Assembly (NCBI GenBank): GCA_018648945.1
Contig: JABGQJ010000104.1
Span: 1 to 15,355 of the forward strand
DNA: 15,355 nucleotides
Direction: 5' to 3'
Source of the DNA: Victivallales bacterium
GTDB lineage: Bacteria; Verrucomicrobiota; Lentisphaeria; Oligosphaerales; Lenti-02
In this document: one piece after another, positions 1 through 7,593 of the stretch
How the letters are laid out: each line of letters opens with the position of its first letter
How positions within the stretch are numbered: the first letter of the stretch is position 1
Made by a program: the position numbers and the translations under genes
The notes under the pieces: model-generated
Databases searched by the model: none
What the model saw: only the letters and a program-made list of their open reading frames with translations
Told to the model about the DNA's origin: nothing

Positions 1-516
1 CTCGATGACCAGCACAGGACCGTCGTCCCGGATAGCGGACTTGAGCAGGCCCTTGGCATCATACACTGTGGCGGGCATGCAGACCTTGAGGCCGGGCGTG
101 TGGGCAAACCACGCCTCGAAGCTCTGGGAGTGCTGGGCGCCCTCGACGGTGCCCGCGCCAGCCTGGGCACGAATCGTCACCGGCATGGTGAACTGGCCAC
201 CGGACATGAAGGGGATCTTCGCCATCTGGTTGATCACCGGGTCCATGGCCATGAGGATGAAGTCGATGTACATGATCTCGACCACCGGCCGCAAACCGGT
301 CATACCCGCCCCGACGGCCAACCCGCAGAACGCCTCTTCGCTGATGGGCGTGCCGACGAGACGCTTCGGCCCGAAGCGTTCCAGGATGCCGCGGGTCAGT
401 TTGTAGACGCCACCCTCGATGTCCACGTCTTCGCCAATGACAAGAACACTCTCATCCTGGCCCATTTCCTCAATCTGCGCTTCGCAGATGGCATCGGCAT
501 AGGTGAGTTTACGCAT
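1..516 (-). CDS. 2-oxoacid dehydrogenase E1 beta subunit (pyruvate/acetoin type), 3'-truncated by window edge
   Basis: This is the N-terminal 172 residues of the beta subunit of a thiamine-diphosphate E1 enzyme, about half of the usual ~325. The E1 beta subunit supplies the pyrimidine-binding domain of the alpha2beta2 enzyme that decarboxylates a 2-oxoacid or acetoin and passes the acyl group to lipoyl-E2. Visible family signatures are the start MRKLTYADAICEA, VLVIGEDVD (about 25-33), the TPISE loop (56-60) with the conserved glutamate, and QHSQSFEAWFAHTPGLKV (about 131-148). The ATG at 514-516 overlaps the alpha-subunit stop by 8 bp and has a GGGAG Shine-Dalgarno sequence about 9 nt upstream, so translation is probably coupled. 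The gene is last in the visible part of a seven-gene operon; E2 and E3 genes, if linked, lie beyond the left edge. The substrate cannot be read from this fragment. Confidence 0.93.
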   Translation of the reverse strand, partial: MRKLTYADAICEAQIEEMGQDESVLVIGEDVDIEGGVYKLTRGILERFGPKRLVGTPISEEAFCGLAVGAGMTGLRPVVEIMYIDFILMAMDPVINQMAKIPFMSGGQFTMPVTIRAQAGAGTVEGAQHSQSFEAWFAHTPGLKVCMPATVYDAKGLLKSAIRDDGPVLVIE

Positions 517-1483
517 GGGTGGAACTCCCTTCGCAAGGGCCTGCGGCCAGCGTCGGCCAGGGGCCTTGGCGCGCATACTCGACGGCCTCGGCGAGCTCCG
601 TCTCGACCGCCGCCCGAACGGTCTGAATGTCCTCTGCGGATAGCGTTCCCTCGGTCAGCAGGCAGGCCTCGAAACGGAGGATGGGGTCGTGCGTCGCCGA
701 TTTCCAGGTGGCCAACTCGTCCTTGTCGCGGGTGTCGGCGATGATGCCGCAGTGTGGTTCGGCGCGGTACGTCTTGGCCTCGATGAAGGTGGCCCCGAGG
801 CCGGTGCGGGCGCGGGTCACGGCCTCGGCAACGCAGCAACTGACATCCAGCACGTCGTTGCCGTCGCAGATGGCCCAGGGGATGCCATACGGTGCCGCGC
901 GCGGCGCGATGTCCTCCGTGCTGGAGCTCTTGGTTACCGGGGTGGTCGCCGCATAGCGGTTGTTCTCACACAGGAAGACCAACGGCAGTTTCCACAGGGC
1001 GGCCATGTTCAGACACTCGTGGAGAACGCCCTGGTTGGCAGCGCCGTCGCTGAAGAAGCAGACGGTCACCTGGTCCGTCCCACGGTACTGGGAAGAGAAA
1101 GCCGCGCCAAGGGCAATGCCGAGACCGCCGCCGACGATGCCGTTGCCGCCCAGGAAGCCCTTGGCCTTGCAGAACTGATGCATCGAGCCACCGAAACCGC
1201 CCGATAGCCCAGTGGCTCTGCCCATCATCTCGGCCATGGTGCGCTTGACGTCGAAGACCTTGGCAAGGCAATGCCCGTGCGGACGGTGTGTGCTGGTCAC
1301 GAAGTCATCGTCACGCAAGGCCGCAGAGGCACCGACCGCCACGGCTTCCTGCCCGATGTAGAGGTGGATCGCGCCAGTGATCTCGCCGGCACGGTACAGC
1401 CGTTTGACTTCCTCCTCGAAACGTCGGATGGTCACCATCCGACGGAGCATGTCAATCTGCCGATCTCTGGTCAGTGTCTTCAT
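509..1483 (-). CDS. 2-oxoacid dehydrogenase E1 alpha subunit (pyruvate/acetoin dehydrogenase type)
   Basis: A 324-residue E1 alpha subunit, normal length for the family, which binds thiamine diphosphate and Mg2+ and decarboxylates the 2-oxo substrate in the cytoplasm. Family landmarks are GQEAVAVG (44-51), STHRPHGHCLAKG-like THRPHGH (65-71), GGSMHQF (98-104) and the TPP motif SDGAANQG (145-152) closed by ENN (173-175). The loop that normally reads YR(Y/W)RGHS, where phosphorylation occurs in regulated PDHs, reads YRAEPHCG (239-246) here; the histidine is kept but RG and S are changed, so the substrate or partner may differ from ordinary pyruvate dehydrogenase. The stop TAA (509-511) overlaps the beta-subunit start. 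The gene is 31 bp downstream of the second URO-D-like gene. Acetoin dehydrogenase or a branched/sugar-derived oxoacid enzyme are equally possible. Confidence 0.93.
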   Translation of the reverse strand: MKTLTRDRQIDMLRRMVTIRRFEEEVKRLYRAGEITGAIHLYIGQEAVAVGASAALRDDDFVTSTHRPHGHCLAKVFDVKRTMAEMMGRATGLSGGFGGSMHQFCKAKGFLGGNGIVGGGLGIALGAAFSSQYRGTDQVTVCFFSDGAANQGVLHECLNMAALWKLPLVFLCENNRYAATTPVTKSSSTEDIAPRAAPYGIPWAICDGNDVLDVSCCVAEAVTRARTGLGATFIEAKTYRAEPHCGIIADTRDKDELATWKSATHDPILRFEACLLTEGTLSAEDIQTVRAAVETELAEAVEYARQGPWPTLAAGPCEGSSTHA

Positions 1484-1514
1484 GGAAGCCGTCCATTTCC
1501 CTGCGCATTGCCGC

Positions 1515-2540
1515 TCAGACTGCGGCCATTCTAGCGCTCTGCATCATCGCTTCGACATTGGCGACCGGCGAGTTGGCCATCACTCCTTCGCCGGTGTTGA
1601 ACATGTAGCCGCCTTGCGCGCCATTCTCAGTGACCGTGGCGGCCGTGGCCTGGGCGACCTCTGGGGCCGTCCCGTCGCGCAACAGAATGGGGTCGAAGTT
1701 CCCCATCAAGCAACGCTTCAGGCCGAGCTCCTCGCGGAGCTGGGCAATGCGGACCCCCTCGCCGACGTTGACCGCGCTCGCTGGCAATTCGGTCTGGAGT
1801 TTGAGGTGTGCCGGGGAGGTCTCGGCCGTGTGGTAGATCACAATGGCGCCGGCCTTGAGCAGCTCCGTCGATACGGCGGCGGCAGCTTCGGCGGCGAACT
1901 CCGCGAAGCACGCCGGTGAGAGGAACTGCGAGGAGGCCACACAGTCCCCCAGCCACAACGCATGGGCCCCGGCCTCGAGCTGTGCCCGGCCGAACGCAAT
2001 CTGGTGGTCGATGAAGAACTTCATGTTGTCGTGGAGCAAGCTGGGGTCATCCAGCATCTGCAGCAGGAGAGTGTCGATCCCATAGATCAGGCCGAGACTC
2101 GAGAACGGCGCGGCAATGCGGCCGGTCACACAGACCGTGTCGCCGAGGGCGGCACGCACGCGCCGGATCATCTCCAGGTGAATTGGCAGCCGCATGTCGC
2201 GGTCGGGGTCCGGAAGGTTGAACCGGCGGAGGGTCTCCGGGGTCATGGGCAGGTAGTTCGCCACCATGGCCGGATGGTCCGGGTCGTCGATCATGTCCAG
2301 CCCCAGAGGCTCGAACTCGATGTAGTCGTCCGGGAAGACCATGGCCCAGTCGTAACCGAAGTGCTCGACGGAGCGCACAATGGTCGCCACCATGCGGTCC
2401 ACATCCGTGCGACTCTGCTCACACGTCAGGCGGTTCCAGGCCATATCGAATTCCAGACCGAGGGCAAACGCCGGCACACGGCTTGGCTTGGCACCGGCGA
2501 TGCAGGAACGGACGTCATCCAGGACGCCTTGGTAAGCCAC
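1515..2540 (-). CDS. URO-D-fold protein (uroporphyrinogen decarboxylase/MtaA-CmuA superfamily)
   Basis: A 341-residue TIM-barrel protein of the uroporphyrinogen decarboxylase superfamily, closer to the methylcobamide methyltransferase (MtaA/CmuA) branch than to HemE. The C-terminal signature is clear: LGDCVASSQFLSP (198-209), IYHTAE (235-240), LMGNFDPILLRDGTAPEV (278-295) and GGYMFNTGEGV (310-320). Methyltransferases of this fold bind zinc through His-x-Cys and a distal Cys; here His237 is kept but the partner positions are Ala (HTA) and Glu (NTGEG), so canonical thiol activation is unlikely. The role may be methyl transfer, decarboxylation or lyase chemistry on a sugar-derived compound; the substrate is unknown. 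The start is GTG, chosen because a strong AAAGGAGA lies 6 nt before it. It is 39 bp downstream of the secreted barrel protein and shares the fold with the gene at 5574-6617. Confidence 0.85.
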   Translation of the reverse strand: MAYQGVLDDVRSCIAGAKPSRVPAFALGLEFDMAWNRLTCEQSRTDVDRMVATIVRSVEHFGYDWAMVFPDDYIEFEPLGLDMIDDPDHPAMVANYLPMTPETLRRFNLPDPDRDMRLPIHLEMIRRVRAALGDTVCVTGRIAAPFSSLGLIYGIDTLLLQMLDDPSLLHDNMKFFIDHQIAFGRAQLEAGAHALWLGDCVASSQFLSPACFAEFAAEAAAAVSTELLKAGAIVIYHTAETSPAHLKLQTELPASAVNVGEGVRIAQLREELGLKRCLMGNFDPILLRDGTAPEVAQATAATVTENGAQGGYMFNTGEGVMANSPVANVEAMMQSARMAAV

Positions 2541-2546
2541 GGTGAG

Positions 2547-2554
2547 TCTCCTTT
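2547..2554 (-). promoter_or_regulatory. Ribosome-binding site fixing a GTG start
   Basis: On the minus strand the sequence AAAGGAGA lies 6 nt before the GTG at 2538-2540. It decides the non-ATG start of the second URO-D-like gene. Confidence 0.8.
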
Positions 2555-2579
2555 CCTGCAGTGAACGTTGGTGGATCGG

Positions 2580-5564
2580 TCAGTTCTTGCGTCGTACGAG
2601 GATCGCCAGGCAACCTTCCGGCAGCCGGACCTCGGCATAGGCCTTGCCATCTCTCATCACGCGCGGGGTCGGGATGGTATCGACCGGCTTGCCGTCCCGG
2701 TCAAAGCAATGCGCCTGGAAGTCGCTGGCATCACCCCACCCGAAGTGTCCGCTCACGTTGGTGATGATGCGTTCCTCCCCGATCAGATAGCCACTATGTA
2801 GCTCGATGGGGGTGAACGGGTAGTAGTAGCGCGTCGGGGCCACGTGATTGTGGAAGATGTGCGAGTACCACACGAACAGGCAGCCATACTTCAGCGCGGC
2901 ATGCATGTTCGCATAGGAATCGGCGTACTTGCGCTCCGTCAGATGATCGCCCAGCGCCACCGGCGAGTGCAGCAGCATGTCGGCGCAGTTGCTCATGGAG
3001 CCGGTCTCGGTGAAACCCATGAAGTGCCGGTCCACCATCGTCCGCGTGTGCGGGGCCCCATTGATCAGGAACGGGCGCTTCTCGCCGAGGACCCGGTCCA
3101 CCATCTTGACGCGGAACGGCAGGCTAACCAAGGTCATGGAGCCCTTCGTGCGCACAATGCGGTGAGTCTTCGGATCGATGTCTGCCGAAACCCCGTCCTG
3201 GTGCCCGTAGACGTAGGGCACACGAGAGTAGACGAACTCGTCCCAGAACACGCCGTTGGCGCGGATATCGGTGAGGATGGTCTCCATGACCTGTGCCATG
3301 ACCGCCCCCCAGTGTCCGGGGGCGAGGGTGGGAATGAAGGTGCGCATATAGGCGCCCTTGCCGCCATAGTTCATGTGGTTCCCGGCGGCATCGAGTCCTT
3401 GATCGGTCTTGTAGGTTTCGTTGTTCTCGGTCGTGGTATCAAGGAAACAGTGGTAGTAGATGCCGGTGTTCACGCTGCCTTTGGGATAAAGTGAGCGAAC
3501 GCGCGTCTGGAAGTCCCGGTAGAGCGAGAGGTCGGCGTTGAGCCAGTCGGTGGCCCGGGCGTACCGATTCCGCTTGTTGCGGACGGTGTTCGACTGAACC
3601 ACAAAGTTGGCGCCCTTGTTGTCGATGAAGCGCCGCACGGTGTCCTCGGTCCACTCGTAGACAGGCCAGTCGTGGAACATGAAGGCGAAGCACCATTTCA
3701 GCGTGAAGTTGACGTCACGTGCCCGACGTGCGGCATTGACGAACTGCCAGAAATCGGGGCGGGTGGTCGGCACGACTGCCAGGGTCGAGGTGTAGGTCGC
3801 GCCCGGTTTCAGGTAAAGCTCTCGATCGCTGAGCGAGAGGACACCGTTCTGGATCGCCTGGTTGACGTGCACGATGAAGGCATCGCTATGCGCGAACAGG
3901 CCGATACCGATGGTGTCGGTGGTGGCAAAGGCACTGGGATTGTCGGCCTCGGCGCGCTTGCCGTTGCCAGTCGGCATCACAAGACCCGCCAGCCAGGCAG
4001 CTCGGAAGCGCTTGCCCAGGTCGCAGCGGTGCTCCTGGATCAGCGGGAGATTCTCGGTTGTGAGGTTGGTGAAGGTGTCGCGCACTTCCAGCCACTCGCC
4101 GTGCTCCACGAGCTCCCGGTCATACCGGAAGAAGCGGTTGCTGCCGGTCTGCCAGCCGCCGTCCGGCGTGGAGAAGCGGCTGTCGAGGACCAGCGTTTCT
4201 CCGGCGACCGCGAGGGCGATTCGGGCCCCCTTCTGCACCTTGGCTGTGTAGGTCTTCGGGAACGTCGTGGCGGGGGCAATCCAGGGGATCTCCCCAGTCG
4301 GTGCCGGTTTCGGTGGCGGGGGTGGGGCAACCTTCGGTCGGATGCGGAACTCGACGTTGTCAACGTGTGCCGTGTAGGCGTATTCAGGGGTTGCCGCGAT
4401 GCGGTTTGTGAGGGTCAGCGTGTTGCTGCCTTGGCGCAGCAGACCAGCGACGCGGAATTCGTACTCGGTGGGGTTGCTGCCGTCGATCGTGCCGTAGAGC
4501 GCATGCCGCTTGGGGGCCGGGGAATACTCGGGGGTGTAGTAGAGGGCGATGGCCCCGGCCGGACTGACAACGGTATGCTCCGTGCCGCGCATGACCGTCA
4601 TGCGGGGTGCTCGGTTGGCAATGCGTTCCCCAGTGAGGCGTTGGCCGTTGAGATCCAAGGTCATGGCGTCAGTCCGGAAACCGGCCACTTTCTTCATCGG
4701 GAAGCGGGCCTGTAGGTAGATGAATGCCTCCTTGCCGCCAGGTACCGTCTCACTCTCGAAGGCAAGGGCCAGCGATTCGGTCGCCGGAATCTCCGCGTGC
4801 TCCTTCAGCCGTGTCCCCCGCGCCGGCGGGGGGGCCTTGCCGTTGCCGTCGCCGAAGACCAGCGGCAACATGCGTCTTCGCGAGTAGACCCAGGGCTTTG
4901 TTCCCCGAGTCATGAGCGACTCCTGCTTCACCGGGTCGTTGTCGGCGTCGGACAGAGCCACCTCGAAGTTGGCGTCTTTGTACATGCTGATTGCCGCGAT
5001 CCCGAGCCGTTCCACCGGGATGACAGCCTCGACGACATAGCCTGTTGCCGTGCGCCGTGCCGCGACCTGGCCCGGACCGGGGTTCCGCCCTTCTGGGCGG
5101 TAGACATGGATCTCCGGCTGCACTTGGTCGAAGTCTCCCGGGCTGACGACGACATGGAATTGCCCTTCCCCGAACATGGTCCTCGCGGGCTCCACCCCGG
5201 GCCGGAAATCCATCCAGAAGTTGATGTGGTCGCCGCGCCAGATATCGCGCCCGGAATAGGGTTGGCGGAAGTTGGCGTCGGTGACCTCCGCAGCGATGGC
5301 GAGCAGTCCCGGCCGCCAGCACAGGCGGATCACGGCGCTGAGGTCGTCATCGCCATCCCACAGGTCCGGGCTGTGGGTGACGTGTTCGCGACCACGAAGG
5401 ACGACGGGATTGGGCACGAGAACCCAATCGTCGAGATTGGCGTCCGCCACGATGGCCGGATCAGGCTTCATGGGCATGGTGTAGTAGCTGTCGTCAGCCC
5501 AGGCGTGCCCTGCCAGTGTGATCAGAAGCAACGAGGCCCATAGTTCCTTTCTCAGAAGCCGCAT
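2580..5564 (-). CDS. Large secreted carbohydrate-active protein: CBM9-like domain plus probable catalytic TIM barrel
   Basis: A 994-residue exported protein. Residues 1-23 form a signal peptide (basic start, hydrophobic SLLLITLAGHAWA, Ala-x-Ala-like cleavage). Residues about 35-240 resemble a CBM9/DOMON-like fold, with DANLDDW (41-47), GRDIWRGDHINFWMDF (105-120) and GYVVEAVIPVERLG (175-188). Residues 260-410 are beta-rich, followed by a proline linker (414-419), a second beta domain (430-600) and a probable barrel (615-905) with aromatic strand ends: KWCFAFMFHDWP (623-634), TGIYYHCF (700-707), GVFWDEF (771-777), FLINGAPHTR (832-841) and GFTETGS (850-856). The Asp775/Glu776 pair and Glu853 are candidate catalytic acids. 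A short beta sandwich closes the protein. I do not recognise an established glycoside hydrolase family. An AAGGAG site stands 6 nt before the ATG, 9 bp after the preceding URO-D-like gene. Its place inside a cytoplasmic metabolic operon ties polymer attack to the inner pathway. Confidence 0.82.
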   Translation of the reverse strand: MRLLRKELWASLLLITLAGHAWADDSYYTMPMKPDPAIVADANLDDWVLVPNPVVLRGREHVTHSPDLWDGDDDLSAVIRLCWRPGLLAIAAEVTDANFRQPYSGRDIWRGDHINFWMDFRPGVEPARTMFGEGQFHVVVSPGDFDQVQPEIHVYRPEGRNPGPGQVAARRTATGYVVEAVIPVERLGIAAISMYKDANFEVALSDADNDPVKQESLMTRGTKPWVYSRRRMLPLVFGDGNGKAPPPARGTRLKEHAEIPATESLALAFESETVPGGKEAFIYLQARFPMKKVAGFRTDAMTLDLNGQRLTGERIANRAPRMTVMRGTEHTVVSPAGAIALYYTPEYSPAPKRHALYGTIDGSNPTEYEFRVAGLLRQGSNTLTLTNRIAATPEYAYTAHVDNVEFRIRPKVAPPPPPKPAPTGEIPWIAPATTFPKTYTAKVQKGARIALAVAGETLVLDSRFSTPDGGWQTGSNRFFRYDRELVEHGEWLEVRDTFTNLTTENLPLIQEHRCDLGKRFRAAWLAGLVMPTGNGKRAEADNPSAFATTDTIGIGLFAHSDAFIVHVNQAIQNGVLSLSDRELYLKPGATYTSTLAVVPTTRPDFWQFVNAARRARDVNFTLKWCFAFMFHDWPVYEWTEDTVRRFIDNKGANFVVQSNTVRNKRNRYARATDWLNADLSLYRDFQTRVRSLYPKGSVNTGIYYHCFLDTTTENNETYKTDQGLDAAGNHMNYGGKGAYMRTFIPTLAPGHWGAVMAQVMETILTDIRANGVFWDEFVYSRVPYVYGHQDGVSADIDPKTHRIVRTKGSMTLVSLPFRVKMVDRVLGEKRPFLINGAPHTRTMVDRHFMGFTETGSMSNCADMLLHSPVALGDHLTERKYADSYANMHAALKYGCLFVWYSHIFHNHVAPTRYYYPFTPIELHSGYLIGEERIITNVSGHFGWGDASDFQAHCFDRDGKPVDTIPTPRVMRDGKAYAEVRLPEGCLAILVRRKN

Positions 5565-5573
5565 GTCAACTCC

Positions 5574-6617
5574 TTAACGGATCGGGTATATCCCGTATTC
5601 CTGGGTGGTCCGGACCATGGCCAGGTAGTTCTCTGGGCGCACGCTGGAGGCAATGGTGTTGCCGCTGGACATGATGTGGGGGCCTTTGGCCGAGACCTCG
5701 CGCAGGAGGCGCTTGGTGGCAGTGGCCACCTCGTCAACCGTCCCACGGCTGAGCAGATCCACGCTCGCGTTGCCCATGACCGCGATCCGATCCGGGTAGC
5801 GCTGGAAGATCCTGTCCATCTCCATGCCGGGCACGTCCTCAAGCGGACCGAGGCCGTCGAGCCCGGTGTCGACCAGCCAGTCCATGATCTTGCGGATGTC
5901 CCCGTCCGTGTGCTTGATGCAGAACGCCCCGGCCTGCTTGATCGCAGCGACCACGGCTGCATCGTTGGGCAGAATGATCTCCTCGAACATGGCTGGCGAC
6001 ATCATCGGCCCGGTCTTGTCGGAGTAGTCATCGCCCAGGAAGACGACATCCGCGCCCGCCGCAATGGCCAGGGGGAAAAGCTCGGCGTGGTAGGCCGCTC
6101 CGACACCCATCAGGTCCTTGGCGAACTGGGGGCGGAGAGCGAGATCCATGAACAGGTTCTCGATGCCGCCACGCATGAAGGCGGCCGGGGCCCAGCCCGA
6201 TTCGCCGACCACGGCCAGGGCTTTGTCTGGGAACCGCGCACGCAGCCGACGCACCTTCTCGATGACCGGGGAGGTGGCCGGATCAGGCGGGGTGTAGCAG
6301 GCCAAGTCGTCCTCCGTCTCGATACGCGGCGGCAACATCGGCACGGGGATGGCTTCCTGGGTCAGGTGCTGCAACGCCCCCCACTTGTCGCGGAAGATGC
6401 CCTGTGCTCGGTCGGTCCATTCCACCTCGTCCGGCTCGTAGATCATGGTGAGCACGGTGACCATGTCCAGACCAAGGTGCTCGACCAGGTCGTTGGCGTC
6501 GCGGGCGTCGGGCACGATGGCTCGGACGATCTTGGGATCAATCCACATCTCGGCAATCGGCACCCGATCCGGCAGCTCATGCCGGAGGACCGCAAGGACA
6601 CGTTCGCGTGATGTCAT
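5574..6617 (-). CDS. URO-D-fold protein (uroporphyrinogen decarboxylase/MtaA-CmuA superfamily), second paralogue
   Basis: A 347-residue URO-D superfamily protein with the start MTSRERVLAVLRHELPDRVP, typical of this branch (the 'RERVLAAL.GE.PDRVP' opening). Other landmarks are VVGESGWAPAAFMRGGIENLFMD-like residues 136-158, FLGDDYSDKTGPMMSP (193-208), CIKHTDGDIRKIM (233-245) and LDGLGPLEDVPGMEM (253-267). The C-terminal MGNASVDLLSRGT (281-293) and SSGNTIASSVRPENY (317-331) replace the usual D-P and G-C positions. As in its paralogue at 1515-2540, the zinc-ligand cysteines of MtaA are absent: His236 is followed by Thr-Asp, and the distal Cys is Asn320. The two proteins are quite different in sequence and so probably do different jobs. 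AAGGGA lies 9 nt before the ATG. It is 51 bp downstream of the transketolase C-half and 9 bp before the secreted protein. Substrate unknown. Confidence 0.86.
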   Translation of the reverse strand: MTSRERVLAVLRHELPDRVPIAEMWIDPKIVRAIVPDARDANDLVEHLGLDMVTVLTMIYEPDEVEWTDRAQGIFRDKWGALQHLTQEAIPVPMLPPRIETEDDLACYTPPDPATSPVIEKVRRLRARFPDKALAVVGESGWAPAAFMRGGIENLFMDLALRPQFAKDLMGVGAAYHAELFPLAIAAGADVVFLGDDYSDKTGPMMSPAMFEEIILPNDAAVVAAIKQAGAFCIKHTDGDIRKIMDWLVDTGLDGLGPLEDVPGMEMDRIFQRYPDRIAVMGNASVDLLSRGTVDEVATATKRLLREVSAKGPHIMSSGNTIASSVRPENYLAMVRTTQEYGIYPIR

Positions 6618-6668
6618 GGGTGGTATCCCTTCAGCTGAGCGATCTGCTCGATCATTGGCAAGCCCATG

Positions 6669-7592
6669 CTACTGCCGCAACCACTCGCCCAATCGCTCCG
6701 CTATCTTCGGTGCCGAGAGACCGTACTGATCCAGGAGCCACTCGTGGGTGCCGACGCGGGAGACATACTCGTCCGGGAGGGCGATGCGCAGGAACCTCTT
6801 CGGGGCGACACCCTCGTCGCAGAGGACTTCGGCGACCGCGCTACCCAAGCCCCCGGCGAGTTGGTGTTCCTCAACCGTGACGATGGCCCCGGTCTCCTGG
6901 GCCGCTCTGACGATGGCTTCGCGGTCGATGGGCTTCACCGTGTGCAGGCTGACCACCCGGCAGTGGATGCCCTGCGTGTCAAGGGCCTCAGCCGCAAGGG
7001 TGACTTGGTTGCCGATGGTACCGGTGAAGAAGATCGTGGCGTCCGCGCCGTCGCGGACCTGAATGGCCTTGCCGATCCTGAAATCGATCGGCCCCGCGTG
7101 GACAATCGGCTCCTTCTTGTAGCCGCACCGGTAGTAGAACGGCCCGTCGCGCGCGATCATCGCACGCACCCCGGCCTCCGCCTCGGCGAAGTCGCAGGGG
7201 CAGAAGACAACCATGTTCGGCAGCGCCCGCATGATGGCAATGTCCTCGGTCGCTTGGTGCGACACGCCCAGGGGACCGTAGGCCAGGCCGCCGCCGATGA
7301 TCACGATCTTGACGTTGGCATTGTGGTAGCAGACGTCGTTGCGAATCTGCTCGAGACAGCGCAGAGTCGGGAAGTTCGCGATGGAATAGGTGACGGCGAT
7401 ATTGCCTTCCATGGCCACGCCGCAGGCGATCCCGGTCATGCCCTGCTCGGCCACGCCACAGTTGTACCAGCGTTCGGGAAACGCATCCCGGAAAGGCTCG
7501 ATCTCGCCATAGCCGATGTCGGCCAGGATCATCCAGATCCGCGGATCGCCCTTGGCGATATCGACCAGGACTCGGTTGAAAAGCGCTCGCAT
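6669..7592 (-). CDS. Transketolase, C-terminal subunit (split transketolase)
   Basis: A 307-residue protein carrying the pyrimidine-binding and C-terminal domains of a two-gene transketolase. The catalytic glutamate is in CGVAEQGM (45-52, Glu49); FPTLRCLEQIRNDVCY (74-89), GGGLAYGPLGVSHQATEDIAIMR (100-122, within which HQATED is diagnostic) and TVEEHQLAGGLGSAVAE (about 240-256) follow. With the N-terminal subunit it should move a two-carbon ketol unit between phosphorylated sugars in the cytoplasm, using thiamine diphosphate. The start ATG is 1 nt after the stop of the N-half, and GGGAGGGAG within the end of that gene is the ribosome-binding site, so the halves are translationally coupled. Split transketolases serve the pentose phosphate route, and a split form (AptAB) acts on apulose 4-phosphate in apiose catabolism; the sequence alone does not distinguish these. 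Confidence 0.93.
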   Translation of the reverse strand: MRALFNRVLVDIAKGDPRIWMILADIGYGEIEPFRDAFPERWYNCGVAEQGMTGIACGVAMEGNIAVTYSIANFPTLRCLEQIRNDVCYHNANVKIVIIGGGLAYGPLGVSHQATEDIAIMRALPNMVVFCPCDFAEAEAGVRAMIARDGPFYYRCGYKKEPIVHAGPIDFRIGKAIQVRDGADATIFFTGTIGNQVTLAAEALDTQGIHCRVVSLHTVKPIDREAIVRAAQETGAIVTVEEHQLAGGLGSAVAEVLCDEGVAPKRFLRIALPDEYVSRVGTHEWLLDQYGLSAPKIAERLGEWLRQ

Positions 7593-7593
7593 G

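Noticed and set aside
3672..4715. A 347-codon plus-strand open frame inside the secreted barrel gene
   Set aside because: Antisense to a protein with clear signal peptide and domains; no family motif or ribosome-binding site of its own.
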